Shown here: positions 40,201 to 49,200 of the stretch, piece after piece
Layout: every line of letters starts with the position of its first letter
Numbering within the stretch: the stretch's first letter is position 1
Assembly: GCF_900496995.4 (NCBI RefSeq)
Contig: NC_044004.1
Coordinates: 1,736,001 to 1,800,000 of the forward strand
DNA length: 64,000 nt
Source: Aquila chrysaetos chrysaetos
Lineage: Eukaryota; Chordata; Aves; Accipitriformes; Accipitridae
Direction: 5' to 3'
The notes under the pieces: model-generated
Database searches by the model: none
Seen by the model: only the letters and a program-made list of their open reading frames with translations
Told to the model about the DNA's origin: nothing
Program-made: the position numbers and the translations under genes

Positions 40201-43200
40201 GTTGAGAAACAGCATAAATACTTAAAAGTAAATTAGAGACTCATGAAGTTGTCTCTGATAACTTGTAAAGTTACATAAAAATATAATAATACTGTAAGTT
40301 ATTTAAAGTCAAAACAAAACAAAGGTCAAGAGTGTACCTTGAGGCAAGGGATACTTCTAAGTATTTGGGTTTTCAGCGTATAAGCAAGTGCTTTGTTGCA
40401 TTGAAGTCTTGGAACATCCATGCTACATGCAGGGAGGATTTGTGCTATGTGAAGGGGACAGTTCTGTGGGCCAGGACTGTTCCACAGCATCTTTGTCGGT
40501 AGTGGCAATAGGATGGAGCATGCCTCAGCAGGTTTGCAGGTGATGCTGAACTGGGAGGACCAGTCAGTATGCCAGAGAGTAGGTCTGCAGTTTCTAGAGA
40601 TCTCTGCAGGTTGGAGGAAAGGGCCAAGAGGAATCTCATGAAGTTCAACAATAACAAATACCAAGTCTCTCCTTGGGACAGAACCACCCCCCCCCCCCCA
40701 ACCAGGGACACCCCCCTTGGCAGTGTCTGAGGACAGACTGCCTGTGGAGTGGCCCCTCTGGAAGGGACCTTGGGGGCCTGACAGCTGGCGGACAGCAAAT
40801 TGAACACGAGTCGGCAACATGCTCTTGGAGGGATGAAGGCCAGCTACACACTGCATTTCATGCAGGTGGAGGGAAGTGGATATTCCCTCTGCTTGGCGCT
40901 CATGGGACCACAGCTGGATCCTGTCTCCTGTTCTGGGCTGCCAGCACAAGAGAGAGGTCAGCAGAGTGTCCTGAGTCTGGTGGAGGCCACCAGGACAGTC
41001 AGGGGGCTCGAGCACTTGGTGCATGAGGAGAAGCTGCGGAGGCTGGGATTGTTTGGCGTGGGGAGGAGGAGGCTGAAGGTGAGGATCTGGCAGTGGTGTT
41101 TCCCTGCCAGAAGGAGGGTTTAGAGAAGGCAGAGGAAGAGTCTTCTTGGAGGCATACGGTGAGAGGACAAGCAGCAGTGGTGATGTGTTAGAGCAAGGAG
41201 AAATTCTAACTGGAGACCAGGAAATCAGTTTTTCACGAGGAGGGTGGTGAAGTGGTGGAGCAGGGCTGCGCAGAGGTGGCGGAGCCTGCATCCTTGGCAA
41301 TAGCCACAAGTTGAGAGGATGGGGGCTGAGTAGCCCATTCTAGCCTTGAAGTTAGCCCTGCTTTGAGCAGGAGGTTGGACTAGGTGACCTCCAGAGGTCT
41401 CTTCCAACCTCAGTTACACTGATTCTACAAAATATCTACTGGAATACACAATATATAAAATAAACCCCTTGATATATATGCTGGGAGAGTCCAAAAATAA
41501 TGTTTTATTTCAGTAGCCTTTGGCATTTAAAAGTATTTTTAGGGCGTTAATAGAGAGGTGGCAGAAGTGGTAAATACAGTAAATACGCCAGTTTCCCCAA
41601 GGAATGCATGTCCACATGTTTGAGCCAAAGTAGAAGGGTTTGGGTTCAGGTCACTTGGACTGGGCCATAGACGTATCTGAACTCACACTTTAAGAAACTC
41701 TGATTTCGTAATAACCAAAGTCAGCAGGACTTCTATGGAGGCTGATTCAGGCAGTCACACTTGGTGATTTTCTTTTTTTTTTGTTCTTGCTGCTGTCATA
41801 CTCCAGCTCTCAGCTGGAGCTGAGAAGTAATTTATTCTGTACCATTCTTTTGAAATCCACACCTATAATGAGTGCAGAAGCTTTTTCTTTTTCTCTGTGA
41901 GGGTATAAATGGAATTTCTCATGGCAAATTAGCTAGAGGTAATGAAAACAATTTTCAATTAATTTATCTATAATTCTGCATTGCCAACTTCTTGCTTTAA
42001 ACATCTTTATGGTGGGATGATTTGTCAGGGGTAAATCCTGATCTTTCCTTGAGTGGAACCCTAGAATGGCAAAAGCCTTTAGAGAATGGTGAGATGGTAA
42101 TAAAGCAAAACCCCAAATCTTGGAGGTATCCCTCCCCACCATCCAGTAACACGTGCAGAGACCTAGCACCCTCTGCTGCCTTCCAGCAAAGCATAAGAGG
42201 AGTAAAATAAACATAAAAGTGTGATTTATTTCTTGTTTTCTATAGTGGTAATGTGGGTAGTGACATTTTTAGAAAAGATGACCTCCTAAGAACAGCTGCA
42301 GACAGAGTAGGAAAATAGGGATACACAGGAAGGTAGGTCACTGGAAAGAGTGCAGTTGCTTTTTTGTGTTTTCTTGTTTTTTTGGTGTTGGATGTGTATT
42401 TGCTTGCTTATCAATTCCACTGTGAAGTCTGATGGACTGGTAAACACATTTGTGTGGGGGACTGTAGAAGCTATAAATGTGTATGGCTCTCCCTAGCTGG
42501 TGCTGGTGAAGTAGACAGGAGGTAAAATTCAGTACTAATTGAGATTTGGATTTGATTCCTTGCTTTCTTGATTTTGCCTACTTAGTTATGTGTTATCATA
42601 CAGCTTCCTATTACTTTGTTTTCCAGCTAACTTCTTGTCCTTCTGTCCTTTGAAACATACAAATGACACCTAACTTGTACTGACTAAATAGCAAATGCGT
42701 GCAAACTGATACACATTTGCCTCCCTTGCTTCTCTTGCCAGTCTGAAGTCTTACTTACTTTCCTGCTGGAATTAGTACCAAGACAACTGTCAAAGATGCC
42801 CCTCCTGGCTGGTGGGCAGTATTGATTTGCAATGTTCAAAATGGAGTGTGTTGAAGTCATTTCAGATAATACAAGTTGAAGGCACAGATGTGTTTAAAAA
42901 TATTTGAAGTGCCAACAGTAATTATGCAAAGATACTATACTGATGTAAGAATGAAACAGTCTCTAAAAGTTCTGTCTTGCTTTAAATATTACAGGACTGA
43001 AATTTTTGGACATCATTCATTTCCACCTCCCATAAACCACAATGTTTTTGAAGCTGCATATTTCTTGGCAACCACTGTCATGAAATTAGTAAAGCTTTAT
43101 GATCTTAAAGGAAGATTTGGGGATGTCAGTGTGAGCAATACACTGTCATCCTAGCTCTCGGGTCCCTCCTCGAGATGGTAGCATGTAAAACAGATTAGAA

Positions 43201-46200
43201 TAGCGCTCTGACTGTACTGAGCACCAGTCACCTTCTATTCACTTCAAAGCATCCCTTGCTGTTTGGTTCTGGTATGGGAGAAGTTCAGCACTGGAGAAGA
43301 CAAAGCATTCGCCTAAACAGGGCAACAATGTTGAATATTGAAATATTGAAAAGATGCCTAAATAGCTTAACTCAGGTTATTCTTGGGATAAAAATATTGC
43401 TATTGGTGGATAAACATGTTACTCAGAATCAGCATACTCTCAAAGCAATGGGGCTATTCTGTACTGAAGATACTGAAGCTCTACCTTTTGCAGCTCGATA
43501 ATCATATCAGCTGTATGGTCACTTTAATGTCATAAATATTGCTTTTAGGAGGTGCTGCTTGTAAGAGAAAGGCATTATGGGATGTGGGAATTTCTGGTAT
43601 CACAACTGCTATGTATTCCATATTTTCCCTGTGTGACACTAGTAAACCCCCAAATAAATGTTTCTATGATGTGGTTGGCCAGTAGCCTTTAACAGAATGT
43701 GAAGATAAAGCAGAGGATGGGGTTTTTTTATGTCAGTAAGTTCCTTCCTTCAAAGTCACTGTTTTTGACTTTTTGTATTTACACTTAAGGATCTATGAGC
43801 AGCTGCCAGAGGTGCAGAAGAAGCGAGAGGAAGAGAAGAGAAAAATGGAATACAACTCATACCGCCTGAAAGCACAGCTTTACAAAGCGGTAGGTCTTCT
43901 GGTCAAATATTTATACTAAAACATTTTAGAATTTTTTTTTTCTTGAGGTCACAAGCATTATAGTAATATTTACTAAATGTTAATTCTGTGGTATTCTTTT
44001 GCAACTTCTAGGTGGTTAGGATATATTAACATTTAATCAGGGTCAAAGCAGTCAAGCCTAGCAAAATGTGGAACAAAAAAATCCCCCTACCTAACCTGAA
44101 ATCCTTCCAGTACCTACACATGCTGTATGGAAAAAAGACAAGGAAGCATGGTCCTGATTAAAGCATACAAAAAAGGGCTTGCGTAGTCTTGAGGGCAGAA
44201 CGGAGGGATTGTGGAGCATATTTAAAGAAGATATTTCATGGACAGGCTCTTTGACTTGAAGGCTGCTGGTTTTGCTGTTGTGTACCCTTGCTGTAAATGG
44301 ATTTAGCTTACACAATTCACAGCTCACTTCGCAACCATGGTTAACAAAGCATGGAGTCATCATTCTTAATTTTGCTCCAGTGGAAAATTGACAGTCCTGC
44401 TGGTAATTTGTTAACTTTGGGGGCTGTGGATTTCACTGTTAAGTGTTTGTTCAGCTGATAGCATGGTCTTACCGCACCGGCGCTGATCAGCCAAGGATCT
44501 CCTCTGTCTGGCAAGCTGTAGAACAAACCAGTGTCCCTAAGTGTGGGTATGACTAACTTTGAACCACACTTATCCAGCAGTTCAAGAACAGTTTCTGTGC
44601 TGGGGCCTCACCACACAACCAGCAGCAGAGCAAAGGTGGGGTGAGGACTCCAGGATTTTGGTGAGCAGAAGGAAACAGCAGGACCCATTTTGCTGAGTTA
44701 CTCTAAGACTGCTGAATCCTGCCTCATTCTGCCATGAAGCAGTGAGATCCCTGCAGGGAGCTGCTTCTGTCCCAGCTAACAACTGCTACTCTTCCTCCTG
44801 GCTGTCCAAGTTGTGCAACATGTGCTTTGCATCTGTCTGTTAAACAGAGGTTTAATTAATGATAGAAAGATTGAAGAACCCCGTGCTAGAGACTCGCCTG
44901 TGTTAAGCGCAATAAGTAACAAGGAAGAGAGTCTTCAGTCTCTATGCCCTCCCATGCGCCCACATCTAATTATCTAGTATTTCTGTGTAACAAGTGGTAT
45001 CAGTTTATACACAGTAATTTGATAAATGTCCTGATAAAACAGAGGAGTCCCATTTGTCCCCTCTGAGAAGTGCATCTCCAAAACTGACCAGTGTATCACT
45101 TCTTGAGCTGTTGTAGGCATCGATATGCTTAAGCTTTCTCTTAAGACTTAATGAGAACTAAAACATGAGAAACAACAGTTTGCAACAAACAGTGAGGTTC
45201 TTACCTTCTCACTCTTTAACTAACCCATATACCATAAAACGTAGCCTTCAGGAGAACTCTGGCAGCAGGCAATAAACTGCATTATAAGCCTCAGTGGTTT
45301 AAGGACATGCATTAAAAATTTAAACTGATTTTTTTTTTTTCATCTGGATCTTAAGCTTGCACTTCAGTTTTAGCATTGCAACTCTTTCCTGGCTGAGTTG
45401 TCCTACCAGAGCTGGAATAATAGGGTTAGTTATTTGTTGGGAACAGCAGTAATTGGATTTTAAAAGTCAGGGCTTGTAATGCAATGTATTATCCAGAATA
45501 CCTTCCTAATCTGATTGTGGGTATTTACCACTAGAATTACTTGAATTTGATGCTATACTTTTGCAGGGTATATTCAGGACACGTTTTTTTTTTTTTTTTT
45601 TTCACTCGTCCGAGAATCTCAGATGCTGGTACAGTAAGGTCTTAAGAGTTAATGAATGGTGGCAGTTGTCAGCTGGAAGCAGAGAGGGAATCGGATCAGA
45701 AGTTTTCTATACAAGTGTGGTTTTGATTGGAAGAGGGATGATGATTCATTGCAGTAAATATTGTAATCTTTTTGTCTTCCTTGATGATGCAGAATAGCTG
45801 CAGTAAGTAGCTGTAAATACAGTGAATGGTTTGTTTAGAATTTGGCTAATGTGTTGCTGAGAGCATCAGTTTCTAAGCGGATCTGATTATGCATGAAAAA
45901 AAGAAACACAGATTTTGTGGAATGACTCCAAAGATGACACAGGGTATTAGGAGAAGAAAATGGCTGGTACAAAAGCTAGACTGAAAATGTATGTAATCTA
46001 GGGTTGTATCATTTAAATGATCTGTAGCACTGTACCCAAACTGTGGTCTGAGTATCTCTCATAGTGGCAAGTTTGTGAACTGCTGATGTAGAACAGCAGA
46101 TCAGCACTCTGGAATAGATCTGACTCTTATTTTAATTGCAGTCACCTAGAGGAGTCCTGTTGTGCCTTACGCAAACCTAGTAGGGGACAGTTCCTTCCAA

Positions 46201-49200
46201 GATCATTTGGCATGTATCCAGACATATCCTTGGGAAAAGAGGCAGGCAGAGAGAGTCGAGTGCCCTGCTCAAGTTTTTGTGGGGTCAGTGGTGGAGCTGG
46301 GCATAGTACTCATATTCTCTGACTCCCAGGTCAGTGCTTAGTGGCATGACCTGTCCCTAATGAAACTTCTTTGTCCTTCACGCTTTGGATTTTGACAGGC
46401 TAGCACTGGTCATCTTAGTGGGGAAGGGATGTACTCGTGCCCCAGCCACTCCAGAGTGCAGCCTAGTAGCTTAAACTGCTGGTGAAAGTGTGTGCTGAGG
46501 CATCCTGTTCTGCAGTGTCTGAGGCTTACGCATGTATTTTCTTGGCTGACTTTCTGCCGTGCAAACGTTAATACCTGGTAGAGGAGCATTAATGAAACGG
46601 CTGGGCAAGTGAGGATGTCTTAAACTGCCAGACCAGTTGGCTTAGTGAAGGAGATTCTGAGCAATTACACTTCTCTCCCAGCACCTGTAACTGAACACTT
46701 TGTTGTAATAGTGAAGTGTGCTTATATCCTAAGTTTATTACATATCAGCCACGATGTAATATAGCGCTGGGATGCTGGTTGCTTCTGTTTCTGTCGCTGA
46801 TACCAAAAGAGTAGACATGTAAAAGTAAAACTAGGTGTAAGCCTCACTAATAGCAGTACAGCTGGCTCTGAGGATGGAATTAGCTAGCAGTACAGTGTGC
46901 ATGCCATTTCTATAGGGTGTCAAGGGCTCACAGGTTAGGGGTGATTCATGATTGGGAAGGAAAGGAAACAATGAATTAAACATGTACATACACTCATACC
47001 TGTATGTACATCAACATGGACAAGTGTCTGCTGAAGTATCACTTACAAGTGAAATCCTCACACCAGAATTTAGAGGTATGTTAGGTATAACTGTATATCA
47101 CTATAATTTATGGGTCAATACTTCAGAGGAAAAAAAAGAACACCAGCTTCTAAAAATGTATCCCGAGGAGTAACCAAACAAACAAAATTGTATGTTTCCA
47201 GTGTGAGCAACAACTGCTACTATGTGGGACATGCTGCTCTCTGGAGGCAGCGTGTGACTCTTTGTTAGCTGTAGGGAACCAAGGATAATGATCTAAAATT
47301 AGTGTCCAGGTTGAGGGATGATATGAAACCAAGTTTATTTTGCTCAAAATAGGGCCCCAAATTAGTGAATATGTATGAACAAAGTTCACTTACCTTTTGT
47401 AAAGTACAAGTGAAAATACTCACACAGGACACCTGAGAAGTAAGGGCTGTCAGTGCTTGTTTTAAGGCGTTTATGTGCTACAGTGGGACTGTGGGGCAAT
47501 GCAGTGGGAATTGAAGAGAGAATGAAATAACAGTTTTGTTAGCACTGAGTGAGGATGAGATTCTCGGGAGGAAACAGTATGGGCTCATACGTAACTGGAA
47601 ACTTACCAAAATTCCTGTGTTAGAAAGCGACTGAGGGTTGCAAAGGTATTCTTAATTTTTCAAATTGTTAAATAGTTACCTTTATTAAGATAGCAAAGTT
47701 ATTTTTATCACAGGATGCACATGGGTCTGGACTGATGTTCTGTCCCAGTATCCCTTTGCTTTTGTACTTCTAATTTCAAATAGAGCATTAAATTATACTA
47801 GTCAGATAAGGGAATGGTGCATGCCCCTTAATTCTAAAAACTGTACGGTTGAGACAGATTTCTGATCTGATGGCAGCATAAATCAGAACTTTCAAGCCCA
47901 GTGAAGTGAAAACGAATTTTGAGTTTTATTAGATACAAATTCGTTCCATTACTGAGGCTTTCCCATTAGATGTAATAAGTTTGTAATTTTGTAAATAGGG
48001 AGCATGGGAGAAACATCTATAAAGGAGATAGCAAAGTTGTTAATTTATGTACTTCCCTCTACCCCTTAAAAAAGAAGAAAGATATTAGCATTCAGGAACA
48101 CTAAACACTTTTGTTTATGGATGGGACATGTCCTTTAGAGCCTATGCAAGATAGATAGGGGCCACAAGGTGTCACTACCCCAAAGGAAAAAGCACATGCT
48201 TCTAGAGGTGTTAAACTGAATTGCGCTTTGCTTGCTGCTTTACAGTAAGGTTTTTTTTTTTTTAACGTTTATTTTCCATCCCCTTGGCTACATTTTCCCT
48301 CATGTCAGCAACACGTTAGGGGTTTTTGGTTTATAGTCAATTCCTGGAAGTGGAGCAAAGAGGGGAGATAGCATCTAATTGCTGGCTGGGTTTGCTTATT
48401 AGATTGCAGAAGGGCTCGTGAGCTGTAAGGACTGGTCAGAGGTTTTTGTGGTGTGAGGCATTTTGAGCCCTTCTGAGTCCTACTTCGTGAAGTACTGGGG
48501 ACAGATTCCACACTGAGATTCACGTCAGCAGCGTTGCTGCTTTTTATATGTATGTATGTAAGCAGAGTACATTCTGTATTGGTATACACACTATATATAG
48601 TTATGTGTATATAGGATATACTGCATACTCTGTGTGTGTGTATAAAGAGCTGAGCTGTGCGTTGCGTTCATCTGTGTGATGCAAAAGGTCTCGTCAGGTA
48701 ATGGCTGTATCATTGCCACTGCTGTTAGTAATACACGAGTTACCCAAAGCTCTTACTTTATCCTACACTTCTCTAAAGCCACGTAATATGTATTCCATAC
48801 TTCAAAACATCAGTGATCTGCCGGCTCAGCTAGCAGAATGATGTGGTGTTTCATTATCTGGATTGCCTGTTGCCATAAGAACAGGTCACACTAGCAGGTG
48901 CCTGGGGAAGAATGCCATAACAGAGCCAGCGTTAGCAGTACTTCTCAAAGATGCTCTAACAGTCTGGTGTGATTTGCATCCAAGGGGCTTTGAATCCATC
49001 TTCAGATTGGTGGTGGCTTTTTTTTTTTTCTTTCATGACTTTGTCCACCTGCTTTGTGAAGTGTAAACATCTGGTGTTCGCAGCACTGCAGGGCAGAGTT
49101 CCGCAGCTTAACTGCACAAGACTGGCTCTACGCACAACGTTTTGTTTTGTTTTAATCTATTACCAGTTATTTTCTATGATGCCTCCCCCGATGTGGGGGG

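Noticed and set aside
40326-41309. 327-codon open frame on the - strand
   Set aside because: It lies across a CR1 copy on its antisense strand and has the composition of translated repeat. It matches no protein family.
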